DNA of 64,000 nucleotides from Roseomonas gilardii subsp. gilardii (GTDB lineage: Bacteria > Pseudomonadota > Alphaproteobacteria > Acetobacterales > Acetobacteraceae), in assembly GCF_023078375.1 (NCBI RefSeq), contig NZ_CP095554.1, forward strand, positions 3,712,501-3,776,500, read 5' to 3'. Shown one piece after another: positions 8,434 to 17,446 of this stretch (positions within the stretch are counted from its first letter, which is position 1; the number at the start of each line of letters is the position of its first letter). A program made the position numbers and the translations under genes. The notes beneath the pieces were generated by a model, which ran no database searches, had not been told where the DNA came from, and was given only the letters and a program-made list of their open reading frames with translations.

Positions 8434-9831
8434 CTAGCCGCGCGGCGGCGTGCCCGGCTCGCCCAGGTCCCAGTACATGCCGGCGAAACCGGCGATGCCC
8501 TCGCGCAGCGTGGCCGGCAGGGCGTGCTCGTCCGGCCCGTGCTGCTTACAGCCATTGTAGGAATGCGGGACCCAGACCAGCGGCACGCCCAGCGCGTCCA
8601 CGAAGACATCGCCTGGCAGCCCGCCGGAGGTGTTGGGGATCACCTGCACCCGGCTGCCCAGCGCGCTTTCCATGCTCGCCCTGGCCCAGCGGACCCAGGG
8701 ATGGTCGGGATCGGTGCGGCTGGCCGGCATGCGCAGCCCGGCATTCTCGATGCCGATCTCGGGGAAGCCGTGCTCGTCCAGGTGGCGCCGCAGCGTGGCC
8801 TCGAAGGTGGAGGGGTCGGTGTCCACCGTGTAGCGGATCTGGCAGGTCGCCTTCGCCCAGGGCGCCACGGCATTCACCGGGTTCTCCGGCCGCCCCGAGA
8901 GCATGGCCAGCACGATGAAGGAGTTCCAGCCATAGATCTTCTCGGCGGAGGTCAGGCCGGGCTCGCCCCAGCCCTCGATGATCGCCGCCGCCTCCCCCGC
9001 GCCGCCCACGGGGCAGCCTTCCAGCACGTGGCGGATGGCGGGGGGCACCGTTTCCCCGGCCAGCCAGCCGCGCACCATGATCCTGCCGTTGCGGTCGCAG
9101 ATGCTGGCCAGGGCATGGGCCAGCACCACCGCCGGGTCATTGGTCAGCCCGCCCCAGTGGCCGGAATGCACGCCGCCCTGGCGGAAGCGCGCCACGAGGT
9201 CGAAATGCCAGGTGCCGCGCGTACCGGTGGCGATGGTGGGCAGTTCCGGCTCCACGCGCGGCCCGTCCGAGGCGATCAGCACGTCGGCCGCCAGCGCCTC
9301 CCGGTTCGCGAAGACGAAGTCGCGCAGCCCCGCCGAGCCGCGCTCCTCGCAGGTCTCGATCAGCACCTTCACGTTGAAGCCGAGCCGGCCGCCGCGCTCC
9401 GCCAGCACCGCCTCCAGCGCCGAAAGGTTCAGCGCGTGCTGGCCCTTGTTGTCCACCGTGCCGCGCCCGTACCAGCGCCCGTCGCGCTCGGTGAGCGTCC
9501 AGGGCTTCAGCCCCTCCGACCATTGCTCGTCCAGCCCGTGCACGGTGTCGCCATGGCCGTAGAGCAGCACGGTCGGCCGCGACGGGTCCTCGATCCGCTC
9601 CGCCGTCAGGATCGGGCCGAAGCCTGCCGCCGGATTGTCGTGGATGGCGACCGCGAAGCCCATCCCTTCCAGCCAGGGGCGCAGCGCCGCCTCCAGATAG
9701 TGGCGGCAATCCGCGGCATGGGCGGGGTCCTGCGAGGTGGAGGGGATCGCCACCAGCGCGGCCAGGCGGTCCCGGAACCCCGTGTCGAAATACTCGCGCG
9801 CGCGATCCAGCGCGCCCTGCCGCGTTGCCAT
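8434..9831 (-). CDS. M20-family metallodipeptidase
   Basis: A 465-residue zinc peptidase of the M20 (ArgE/DapE/CNDP-like) group. Metal-site motifs are VLLYGHGDTVHG (His and Asp), GRGTVDNKGQH (bridging Asp), ETCEERGSAG (catalytic Glu-Glu), the SDGPR stretch and a late PHSYNGCKQHGPDEH block. The lid domain starts around GTRGTWHFDLVARF and has GGVHSGHWGG. This arrangement matches cytosolic dipeptidases rather than ArgE. No signal peptide. SD GGAGAG stands before the chosen ATG. Exact peptide substrate unknown. Confidence 0.9.
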   Translation of the reverse strand: MATRQGALDRAREYFDTGFRDRLAALVAIPSTSQDPAHAADCRHYLEAALRPWLEGMGFAVAIHDNPAAGFGPILTAERIEDPSRPTVLLYGHGDTVHGLDEQWSEGLKPWTLTERDGRWYGRGTVDNKGQHALNLSALEAVLAERGGRLGFNVKVLIETCEERGSAGLRDFVFANREALAADVLIASDGPRVEPELPTIATGTRGTWHFDLVARFRQGGVHSGHWGGLTNDPAVVLAHALASICDRNGRIMVRGWLAGETVPPAIRHVLEGCPVGGAGEAAAIIEGWGEPGLTSAEKIYGWNSFIVLAMLSGRPENPVNAVAPWAKATCQIRYTVDTDPSTFEATLRRHLDEHGFPEIGIENAGLRMPASRTDPDHPWVRWARASMESALGSRVQVIPNTSGGLPGDVFVDALGVPLVWVPHSYNGCKQHGPDEHALPATLREGIAGFAGMYWDLGEPGTPPRG

Positions 9832-9920
9832 GGCCAGACTCTCCTGCGGTTCCGGGGAAGACGGGCCACAGGTTGCGACGGAGGGAGGACGAAGGAAAGG
9901 CCCGGGGCGAAATCCGCCGC

Positions 9921-10274
9921 CTATCGCGTCCGGCTCGGCGCCCCGCCATCGCCCGAGGCCCCCGCCGCGAAGAGCGCCGCCGCGGCGGCGAGCGGCACGA
10001 GGCTCAGCAGGGGCATGACGCTGCCGGTTTCCGGCTCCGCTTCCGGAAGGCCGCGGGGGACAGCGGGCAGCATGGCGGGCGGGCGGGCCGCCAGCCGGGG
10101 CGGAGCGCTGCGCGGTGCCACGACCACGCCGGAACCGGACGGCACCACGACGGTCCTCACGCTCTGCGCCAGGACCGGAGGCGGCGAGGCCAGGAGGGCG
10201 GCGACCGCCACCAGCAGCGGTGGGATCGCGATCGTGTTTCGCGGGCAAAGGCGGCGCGGCACAGGCATCCTCAT
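9921..10274 (-). CDS. Small hypothetical exported/membrane protein
   Basis: A 117-residue product with an N-terminal signal-like segment (IAIPPLLVAVAALLASPPPVLAQS), a proline/alanine-rich middle, and a second hydrophobic stretch (MPLLSLVPLAAAAALFAAG) near the C-terminus. No family is recognised. The gene lies alone between the M20 peptidase and the large DUF4214 gene on the same strand. Coding potential is plausible from the signal peptide but not proven by homology. Confidence 0.45.
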   Translation of the reverse strand: MRMPVPRRLCPRNTIAIPPLLVAVAALLASPPPVLAQSVRTVVVPSGSGVVVAPRSAPPRLAARPPAMLPAVPRGLPEAEPETGSVMPLLSLVPLAAAAALFAAGASGDGGAPSRTR

Positions 10275-10420
10275 GCGATCCGGCTGGCGATGGTTACCCG
10301 GAGCCTATCGCTTTTTCGCGAGAAAAACACTTCCCATTCAACCCATGGTGGCATTCATGGCGCACCAAAAGGGCCTGGCCCCGCCATAACGCCATCGCAT
10401 CCGCTCCGAGGGGCGGCCCG

Positions 10421-13315
10421 TCACAACTGCCAGTCCGAGGCCACCGTCACGGCCGGTGCATGGCTGTGCGACTGCGCCTCCCCCGATTCTCCGATGGCGT
10501 AGGCGAGGTCCAGCCAGCCATGACCCGCCTTGAGCCAGTTGCTCCAGCTCGCGATCTCGGCCGCCGAGGCGCCGCGCCCCAGCGCGGAGCCGTAGAGATC
10601 GGCGATGAAGCCGGAATCGCCCTGCCCACCATGGCGGGTGGTGAAAAGCTCCGTCTGCATCAGCTCGGCATAGAGGTCGCGCAGGGCCGTGCCGGCGGCG
10701 AGCTTCTGCGACCAGAGCAGCAGGGAGGAGGCGTCCGGCCCGCTGTCCAGCACCGCCTCATAGGCCCGGGCCACCTTCGCGCCCTGGGGATCGGCCAGCC
10801 AGATCCCCTGCGGGTGCTGCGCCAGGAAGAGGTTGCGGCTTTCCACCGACCCGGCGATCCCGGCCGCCAGCGCGGCCTTGCTCATGCCGGCGGTGACGAG
10901 CCCGACCTGATAGTCGATCTCGGCCGCGCCGGCGGAACGGCCGAGCGCGCCCTGGTAGAAGGCCGAGACCTGCTGCGCGGTGGTCAGGGCCCCGAAGCGG
11001 CTGGCGAATTCCGCGCTGCCGACCAGGTCCGCAGCCAGTTGCGCCGGGGTGAGGCCGGCATCGAGCCGCGCCGTATGGGTGGCGAGGCCGCTGGCATCGG
11101 GCTCCCGCATCAGGATGGTCTCGTAGAGCCGCACCACCCAGGCCGCGGCGGTGCCGCTGCCGATGTCCAGCCGCCCGTCGTCGAAGCGGACCGACTGCGC
11201 GCCCGACAGCAGCAGCGTGTCGCCTTCCCAGGTCAGTTCCAGGCCCCTGGGCGTGGCGATCCAGTGGCTGGCATCGGCGGAGACGCCATCCAGCACCGCC
11301 ATGCCGGTGGTGGAGAAGGCGATGTCCTGCGCCACGCCGCCCGGGGAAAGCCGGATCACCGTGGCGCTGTCGGGGGCCGGCAGTTCCGTCATCAGCGCGC
11401 CGCTGGCCACGGCAGGGGCGGTGAAGGCGGCCATGGCCTCCGCCGAGCGGCCGATCAGCATCAGCACGTCGAGATTCGACCAGCCATGGCTGGCGATCAT
11501 GCTGTGCCAGCTCGTGAGATCGGCCGCGCTGGGCGCGCGTTCCAGCGCATCCGCGAAGAGTCGCGTGAGGAAGCTCGCCTCACTTTCGCCGGAGGGGTGC
11601 CGGGCGAGATAGGCCTGGGTCTGCATCAGGCCGCGATAGAGATCCGTCAGGCTGGCCGTGCCGGCCGCGATCGCCTTTTCCCAGCGGGCCAGCGCGGCCG
11701 CGTCCGGCACGCCGTCCAGCACCGCGTCATAGGCGTAGAGGATTTCCCGCGCCGTGCTGTCCACGACCCAGGTGCCGCCCGGATGCGAGGCCGCGTAGCG
11801 CGCGGTGGCCTCGGCGGAGGTGGTGAAGCCCAGCACGATCTGTGCCCGGTCCATGCCATGCGCCAGGGCGTTCAGATGCGCCGCATAGCCGCCGGCATCC
11901 GGCTGCCGCCCCAGGGCGATGGTGTAGAGGCGCGTCACCAGATCGGCGTCGGACAACGTGCCGAAGCGGCTCTGCGCCTCCGGGCTCGACAAGAGGCTGC
12001 GGGCCATGCCCAGCAGGGTCAGGGCGCCGTTTTCCAGCAGATGCGTGTGCAGAGAGAGGCCGCCGGCATCGGGATCGCGCAGCAGCAGGGTCTGGTAGAG
12101 GCGCGTCGCCTGCGCCGCGGCGGAATCCGCGGCCAGTTCCAGTTGCCCGTCCATGAAATCGACCTGCCGCGCCGAGCCCAGGTCGAACAGCGCGCCACTG
12201 GCGAGGCGCAGTTCCAGCGCGGTGCCGTTCAGGCCGAGACGGCTGCCCGAGGCCGCCGCCTCCACCACCGCCACGCTGCCGGTGCCGCGCGCCACGCCCT
12301 CCACCCAGCCGCCCGCCGCCAGGGCCGTGGGGCGGTCGTCGTTTAGGATGGTGCCGATGGCCTCCCCATCCTCCACCACGGCGCCGCTGACCTCGGTGAG
12401 CACCAGCCGGAAGCTCTCATCGGTCTCGCGCAGCCGGTCGCCCAGCACCGTCACCGCGATGCTGGCCGTGCTGGCCCCGGCCGCGATGGTGACCTGGCCG
12501 CTGGCGGCCTGGAAATCCTGCCCCGCCGTGGCGGTGCCGGACAGCGTGTTCCAGCGCAGCGTCACCGGCGCATCCGCCGCGCGCGACAGGCTGATGGCGA
12601 AGCGCATCGTGCCGCTGCCGGAATCACCTTCTGCGAGGCTGGCATCGGCGATCCGCAGCACCGGCGGGACGGGCGTGTCGTCCTCGCTGGTGACGTTCAG
12701 CACGGCGACATCCACCGTCATCGCCGCGTCCTGGTGCCCGTCCGAGACGATGACCGAAACCGGCAGGGTGCTGCCGCCCGAGCGCAGCAGGTCATAGCCG
12801 TCGCGCAGCTTGAGGACATTGCCGTCCACCACCTCGAAGCGCCATTCGTCCTGCGGCGCGACGGTGAAGGTGAGCTGCGCGGCGGCGGTGTCCGGGTCGC
12901 TGGCCGTGAGGCTGCCGATGATGCCGCCCACATCGGTTTCCAGCACGCTGCCGCCGCTGGAGAAGGCGAGGCCGGAGGGTGGCGTGTCGTCCACCCCCAG
13001 CAGCGTCACGGCCCAGCCGGCGCCGAGATCCTGCCACCCGGCCGCGGTCTGCACCCGCAGGCCGAAGGCGAGCACCGGGTCCGCCCCGGCGGCCCAGGCC
13101 TCCCGGTCCAGCAGCCGGGCGGGGGTGATGGTGACGGTCTGGCTCGCGGCATCCAGCGTGGCGGTGAAGGCGCCGGCATCGGCGCCGGTCAGGGCCACCG
13201 CCAGCACGCCCGTGGCCAGCCCGCCGCTGTCGGACAGGGCCAGCCGGGCCGACCAGTCGCCCGCGCCGGAATTCTCCAGGATGGTTCCGGGCACCTGGCC
13301 CGAGATCTGTAGCAT
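10421..13315 (-). CDS. Large Calx-beta / DUF4214 repeat protein, probably secreted
   Basis: The 964-residue product is built in blocks. First comes a cadherin/Ig-like N-terminal third (two repeats containing GAFTATLD and FTVAPQDEWRFEVVDG). A Calx-beta domain follows around residues 220-330 (LAEGDSGSGTMRFAISLSR ... DFQAASGQVTIAAG ... TILNDD). Then there are two long, related C-terminal halves of DUF4214-type helical repeats (RLYQTLLLRDPDAGG, RLYETILMREPDASG). DUF4214 is common in proteins exported by type I secretion or in S-layer/adhesin proteins. There is no N-terminal signal peptide, which fits type I export, but no transporter gene is nearby. Start at ATG 13315 lacks a strong SD. Confidence 0.8.
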   Translation of the reverse strand: MLQISGQVPGTILENSGAGDWSARLALSDSGGLATGVLAVALTGADAGAFTATLDAASQTVTITPARLLDREAWAAGADPVLAFGLRVQTAAGWQDLGAGWAVTLLGVDDTPPSGLAFSSGGSVLETDVGGIIGSLTASDPDTAAAQLTFTVAPQDEWRFEVVDGNVLKLRDGYDLLRSGGSTLPVSVIVSDGHQDAAMTVDVAVLNVTSEDDTPVPPVLRIADASLAEGDSGSGTMRFAISLSRAADAPVTLRWNTLSGTATAGQDFQAASGQVTIAAGASTASIAVTVLGDRLRETDESFRLVLTEVSGAVVEDGEAIGTILNDDRPTALAAGGWVEGVARGTGSVAVVEAAASGSRLGLNGTALELRLASGALFDLGSARQVDFMDGQLELAADSAAAQATRLYQTLLLRDPDAGGLSLHTHLLENGALTLLGMARSLLSSPEAQSRFGTLSDADLVTRLYTIALGRQPDAGGYAAHLNALAHGMDRAQIVLGFTTSAEATARYAASHPGGTWVVDSTAREILYAYDAVLDGVPDAAALARWEKAIAAGTASLTDLYRGLMQTQAYLARHPSGESEASFLTRLFADALERAPSAADLTSWHSMIASHGWSNLDVLMLIGRSAEAMAAFTAPAVASGALMTELPAPDSATVIRLSPGGVAQDIAFSTTGMAVLDGVSADASHWIATPRGLELTWEGDTLLLSGAQSVRFDDGRLDIGSGTAAAWVVRLYETILMREPDASGLATHTARLDAGLTPAQLAADLVGSAEFASRFGALTTAQQVSAFYQGALGRSAGAAEIDYQVGLVTAGMSKAALAAGIAGSVESRNLFLAQHPQGIWLADPQGAKVARAYEAVLDSGPDASSLLLWSQKLAAGTALRDLYAELMQTELFTTRHGGQGDSGFIADLYGSALGRGASAAEIASWSNWLKAGHGWLDLAYAIGESGEAQSHSHAPAVTVASDWQL

Positions 13316-13454
13316 CCGGAGGCAGCCCCCAGCATCCGCGCTTCTGCGGCACGCCGTCCTGGCACGCCTGTCCCAATGCCTTCCTGGCCTTCAGCCTTCT
13401 CGCATCCCTTTGCTGAACAGAGGGTTAAGGGGTCTCGTCCCTCATCCTCCGGAG

Positions 13455-13486
13455 CATTCCCGCCGCATTCCCGCCGCATTCCCGCC
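13455..13486. repeat. 11-bp tandem repeat, about 2.9 copies
   Basis: CATTCCCGCCG occurs at 13455-13465 and 13466-13476, then ten bases of a third copy. It lies in the short divergent promoter region between the DUF4214 gene and the SCO1-like gene. Confidence 0.8.
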
Positions 13487-13553
13487 TGGGGCGCAGTCCC
13501 GCCCCGCTCGACGGACATTCGCCTTCGGGCCAGGGAAGGGTATAGGGCGGCGC

Positions 13554-14225
13554 ATGATGCGCGCCTTCCGGATCCTGATCGCCGTGCTCGTCCTGGTCCT
13601 CGCGGGGGGATGGGGCTTCGCCTGGTTCCAGCGGGACCCCGGGGAAAGCTGGACGGATTCCTTCGCGCGCCTGGTCACGCGGCCGCAGGCGCCGGCCCGT
13701 CCCATGGTGTCCTCGCCGAACGCGGTCACGCTGCCCTCCGGGGCGCGGATCGGCGGCGACTTCGCGCTCACCGACCAGACAGGCAAGCCGGTGACGGCGG
13801 CCAGCTATCACGGCAAGGCGGTGCTGATCTTCTTCGGCTTCACCCATTGCCCGGATGTCTGCCCGACCGAGCTCAGCACCCTGGCCGCCGCCATGGACCA
13901 GCTCGGCGACACGGCCGCCCGCGTGCAGCCCCTTTTCATCACCGTGGACCCGGAGCGCGACACGCCGGAGAAGCTCGCCGACTATGTCGGCCTCTTCCAC
14001 CCCGCCCTGGCCGGGCTGACCGGCACGCCGGAGCAGATCGCCCAGGTCGCCAGGGCCTATCGCGTCTATTACGCCAAGGTGACGCCGCCGGGGGCCAGCG
14101 ACTATCTGATGGACCACTCCGCCTTCGTCTACCTCCTGGGTCCGGACGGGGCGCTGCGGGGCATGTTCCGGCCGGGTGCCACCCCGGAGGAACTGGCCGC
14201 GGCCGCCCGTCAGGTCCTCGGCTGA
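13554..14225 (+). CDS. SCO1/SenC/PrrC-family copper-binding protein
   Basis: A 223-residue membrane-anchored thioredoxin-fold protein, predicted to deliver copper to or reduce the CuA site of cytochrome c oxidase. One N-terminal transmembrane segment (residues about 6-24) is followed by a periplasmic domain. That domain has the copper motif FTHCPDVCP (Cys99, Cys103), TVDPERDTP and His188 in MDHSAF, the three ligands of SCO proteins. The gene stands 15 bases upstream of serA on the same strand and may be co-transcribed with it, although the functions are unrelated. Start could be either of two adjacent ATGs. Confidence 0.92.
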   Translation: MMRAFRILIAVLVLVLAGGWGFAWFQRDPGESWTDSFARLVTRPQAPARPMVSSPNAVTLPSGARIGGDFALTDQTGKPVTAASYHGKAVLIFFGFTHCPDVCPTELSTLAAAMDQLGDTAARVQPLFITVDPERDTPEKLADYVGLFHPALAGLTGTPEQIAQVARAYRVYYAKVTPPGASDYLMDHSAFVYLLGPDGALRGMFRPGATPEELAAAARQVLG

Positions 14226-14240
14226 AGGAACTTCCTGGCC

Positions 14241-15524
14241 ATGGCTCCCCTCCCCTCTTCCAACACTCCGACCGAGGCCCGTCCCGACGTGATTTCCCTG
14301 CCCAAGGACCGCATCAAGATCCTGCTGCTGGAGGGCATCTCGGACAGCGCCGTCGCCACCTTCAACACCTCCGGCTACGCCACCATCCGGCGCGAGGCCA
14401 AGGCGCTGGAGGGCGAGGCGCTGCTGGAGGCGGTGCAGGGCGTGCACCTGCTCGGCATCCGCTCCCGCACCCAGGTGACGGAGGAGGTGCTGAAGGCCGC
14501 CGACCGGCTGATCGCCATCGGCTGCTTCTGCATCGGCACCAACCAGGTGGACCACGCCGCGGCGCGCCACCGGGGCATCCCGGTCTTCAACGCCCCCTTC
14601 TCCAACACCCGCTCGGTGGCGGAACTGGTGATGGGCGAGATCGTGATGCTCCTGCGCGGCATCCCCGGCCGCTCCAACGCGGCGCATGCCGGCGGCTGGG
14701 ACAAGTCCGCCACCGGCGCGCATGAGGTGCGCGGCAAGACGCTGGGCATCGTCGGCTACGGCAATATCGGCACCCAGGTGAGCAACCTGGCCGAGGCTTT
14801 CGGCATGCGCGTCATCTATCACGACGCGGTGCGCAAGCTGGGCCATGGCAATGCGCAGTCCGCCGCCTCGCTGGGCGAGCTGCTGGCGCAGAGCGACGTG
14901 GTGACGCTGCATGTGCCGGAAACGCCGGAGACCACCGGCATGATCGGCGCGGCGGAACTGGCGGCGATGAAGCCCGGCGCCATCCTGATCAACAACGCCC
15001 GCGGCAAGGTGGTGGACATCGACGCGCTGAAGGCGGCGATCGAGGGCGGCCATCTCGGCGGTGCGGCGCTGGACGTCTTCCCCTCCGAGCCCAAGCGCAA
15101 CGGCGACCGCTTCGTCTCGCCGCTGCAGGGGCTGCGCAACGTGATCCTGACGCCGCATATCGGCGGCTCCACCGAGGAAGCGCAGGAGCGCATCGGCGAG
15201 GAGACGGCGGACAAGCTGGTGAACTATTCCGACACTGGCGCCACGCTGGGCGCGGTGAACTTCCCCGAGGCCAACCTGCCGGCCCGGGCGCGCGGCACGC
15301 GCTTCATGCATGTGCACCACAACATCGCGGGCATGCTGGCGGCCATCAACGACACCTTCCGCAAGTTCCAGCTCAACATCGCGAGCCAGGTGCTGCAGAC
15401 CGATCCGGAGATCGGCTATGTCGTGGTGGATGCGGAGAACGTGGCGGACCCGCAGGCGGTGCTGACCGACCTGCGCGCCCTGCCCGGCACGATCCGCGCC
15501 CGGCTGCTCTACGAACGCCCCTGA
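14241..15524 (+). CDS. serA: D-3-phosphoglycerate dehydrogenase
   Basis: Oxidises 3-phosphoglycerate to 3-phosphohydroxypyruvate, the first step of serine synthesis. The 427-residue protein is the E. coli-type short enzyme with a C-terminal ACT domain. Motifs: GCFCIGTNQVD; the Rossmann fold LGIVGYGNIGTQ near residue 170; the substrate Arg in NNARGKVVD; and the Glu-His pair in LTPHIGGSTEEAQ. The ACT part (MHVHHNIAGMLAAIND) suggests serine feedback. A strong bidirectional terminator follows. Confidence 0.96.
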   Translation: MAPLPSSNTPTEARPDVISLPKDRIKILLLEGISDSAVATFNTSGYATIRREAKALEGEALLEAVQGVHLLGIRSRTQVTEEVLKAADRLIAIGCFCIGTNQVDHAAARHRGIPVFNAPFSNTRSVAELVMGEIVMLLRGIPGRSNAAHAGGWDKSATGAHEVRGKTLGIVGYGNIGTQVSNLAEAFGMRVIYHDAVRKLGHGNAQSAASLGELLAQSDVVTLHVPETPETTGMIGAAELAAMKPGAILINNARGKVVDIDALKAAIEGGHLGGAALDVFPSEPKRNGDRFVSPLQGLRNVILTPHIGGSTEEAQERIGEETADKLVNYSDTGATLGAVNFPEANLPARARGTRFMHVHHNIAGMLAAINDTFRKFQLNIASQVLQTDPEIGYVVVDAENVADPQAVLTDLRALPGTIRARLLYERP

Positions 15525-15563
15525 TCTGCGAATGCCCTCTCCCGAGCGGGAAGGATAACGCGA

Positions 15564-15600
15564 AAAAGGGCCTGCCCGGTGCTCCGGGCAGACCCTTTCC
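15564..15600. terminator. Bidirectional rho-independent terminator between serA and degP
   Basis: AAAGGGCCTGCCCGG pairs with CCGGGCAGACCCTTT around a short loop. The A tract on one side and T tract on the other make it usable in both directions. It lies exactly between the convergent serA and degP genes. Confidence 0.9.
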
Positions 15601-15621
15601 CTATCCGGGGGTGACGCCCCC

Positions 15622-17196
15622 TTACCGGTTGCCGGCGGCGCGCAGGCTGAGCGGCACGAAGCGCTGGCCCTGCGCCCCCTCCACCAGCATCAGGGCGCTG
15701 GGGCGGTTCTGCTTGCGCAGGTCGTCCAGCTTCGCCTTCAGCTCCTGCGGCGTGTTCACCCGCTCCTGCTGCACCTCCACGACGCGGTCGCCGGCGCTGA
15801 TGCCGCGATCCGCCGCCGCGCTGCCGGGCGCGACCTCGACCACCACCACGCCCTTCGCGTCGGCTGCGATGGAGAAGCGGTCGCGCAGCTCCGGCGTGAT
15901 GGCGGCGACCTTCATCCCCGTGCCTTCCAGCTCCAGCAGGGCGGGCTGCGCCGGGGCATTGCCCGCGCTCGCCTGCTGCTGGTCGGCCGGGATCTCGACC
16001 ACCTTGACCTGGACGGTCTGCTCCTTGCCCTCACGCCAGAGCAGGACCGGCACCTCGCTGCCCACCGCCGTCTCGGCGACGATGCGCGGCAGGTTGCGCA
16101 TTTCCTGCACATCCTGGTTGTTGAACTTCAGGATGATGTCGCCGGCGCGGATGCCGGCCTTGGCCGCCGGCCCGTCATCCTGCGCCCGCGCCACCAGGGC
16201 GCCGCGCGCGCCGCCCTTCAGGCCCAGGGATTCGGCGATGTCGTCGGTCACCTGCTGGATGTTCACGCCCAGCCAGCCGCGCCGCACCTGCCCGCCGGTG
16301 CGGAGCTGCGCCACGATGTTCTTGGCGAGGTTGGCCGGGATGGAGAAGCCGATGCCGATCGAGCCGCCGGAGGGAGAGTAGATCGCGGTGTTGATGCCCA
16401 CGACCTTGCCATGCATGTCGAAGAGCGGGCCGCCGGAATTGCCGCGGTTGATGGCGGCATCCGTCTGGATGAAGTCGTCATAGAGGCCCTGGCGGATGTC
16501 GCGGCCGCGCGCGGAGACGATGCCCGCCGTGACCGAGCCGCCGAGGCCGAAGGGGTTGCCGATCGCCAGCACCCAGTCGCCGACCTGGGCGGTGTCGCTG
16601 TCGCCGAACTCGACCTGGGAGAGCGGGTGGTCGGTCTTGATCTTCAGCACCGCGATGTCGGTGCGCTGGTCGGTGCCGAGCAGTTCCGCCTTGATGGTGG
16701 TGTTGTCCTGCAGCACCACGTTGATCTCGTCGGCGCCGTCGATGACATGGTTGTTGGTCACCACGATGCCTTCCTTGGCATCGACGATGAAGCCCGAGCC
16801 CAGCGACTGCGCGCGGCGCGGCGGCTGGTTGGGGCGCGGCCCGCCGGGGCGGTTGCGCTCCAGGAAGTCGCGGAAGAACTCCTCGAAGGGGCTGCCCGGC
16901 GGTGCCTGCGGGATGTCGGGGGCATCCGGCCGGTTGGGCCCGCGCGCCTGCAGCGTGGTGGTGGTCTGCACATTCACCACCGCCGGCAGGAGCTGCCGCG
17001 CCAGCGGGGCGAAGGAGGTCGGCGCGTCGCGCAGCGGGATCTGCGGCGAGGGCGTGCTGCCGGGCGCCGGGATGGTGGAGGGAGCCGGCGCCGGGGCCGG
17101 GGCGGAAGGCGCGGGAGCCTGGGCCCGGGCGGGCGCCATCGGGAGGGCGGCGAAGCCAGCCAGAATGGCCGCCGAGGCGAGCAGATAAGGACGCAC
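15622..17196 (-). CDS. degP: Periplasmic serine protease/chaperone DegP (HtrA family, Do)
   Basis: Degrades and refolds damaged envelope proteins. From the preferred GTG start (SD AGGAAGG ten bases upstream) the product is 524 residues. It has a signal peptide (LLASAAILAGFAALPMAPARAQ), an Ala/Pro-rich linker and a trypsin-like domain with His150 (TNNHVID), Asp180 (RTDIAVL) and Ser254 (GNSGGP). Two PDZ domains follow (RRGWLGVNIQ... and ...GVVVVEVAPGSAAADRG). A GTG 17 codons further upstream is also open but gives a longer, less signal-like N-terminus. It lies next to hflK-hflC, another membrane quality-control set. Confidence 0.95.
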   Translation of the reverse strand: MRPYLLASAAILAGFAALPMAPARAQAPAPSAPAPAPAPSTIPAPGSTPSPQIPLRDAPTSFAPLARQLLPAVVNVQTTTTLQARGPNRPDAPDIPQAPPGSPFEEFFRDFLERNRPGGPRPNQPPRRAQSLGSGFIVDAKEGIVVTNNHVIDGADEINVVLQDNTTIKAELLGTDQRTDIAVLKIKTDHPLSQVEFGDSDTAQVGDWVLAIGNPFGLGGSVTAGIVSARGRDIRQGLYDDFIQTDAAINRGNSGGPLFDMHGKVVGINTAIYSPSGGSIGIGFSIPANLAKNIVAQLRTGGQVRRGWLGVNIQQVTDDIAESLGLKGGARGALVARAQDDGPAAKAGIRAGDIILKFNNQDVQEMRNLPRIVAETAVGSEVPVLLWREGKEQTVQVKVVEIPADQQQASAGNAPAQPALLELEGTGMKVAAITPELRDRFSIAADAKGVVVVEVAPGSAAADRGISAGDRVVEVQQERVNTPQELKAKLDDLRKQNRPSALMLVEGAQGQRFVPLSLRAAGNR

Positions 17197-17394
17197 GGTG
17201 ATTCTGCCTTCCTGTCGGTCTGAGAAATCAGCCTGGAATGTGACCACTCATGCCGTGAGGGAAAGCCACAAAGGGTCACAATCGGCCAATTCGGCGACAG
17301 CCTCTCCCCCAGGCCGCCGCTGATCAAGGGGGAGGCGCATCAAAGCCTGTTCAGCCGGGATGCCGGCCCTCCCCGGACAGTCCCGGCGGACACG

Positions 17395-17423
17395 AAAAAG
17401 GGGAAATGGCATGGCCATTCCCC
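17395..17423 (-). terminator. Rho-independent terminator after hflC
   Basis: Read on the minus strand, GGGGAATGGC and GCCATTTCCCC form a stem with one bulged base, followed by TTTTT. It lies 24 bases after the hflC stop codon. Confidence 0.85.
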
Positions 17424-17446
17424 CCGTTCGGGAAACCGCCCGGCCC

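Noticed and set aside
13425-15320. A 631-codon leftward open frame over serA and the SCO1-like gene
   Set aside because: It is antisense to well-supported genes with conserved motifs and consists of His/Arg/Gly-rich sequence typical of GC-rich shadow frames.
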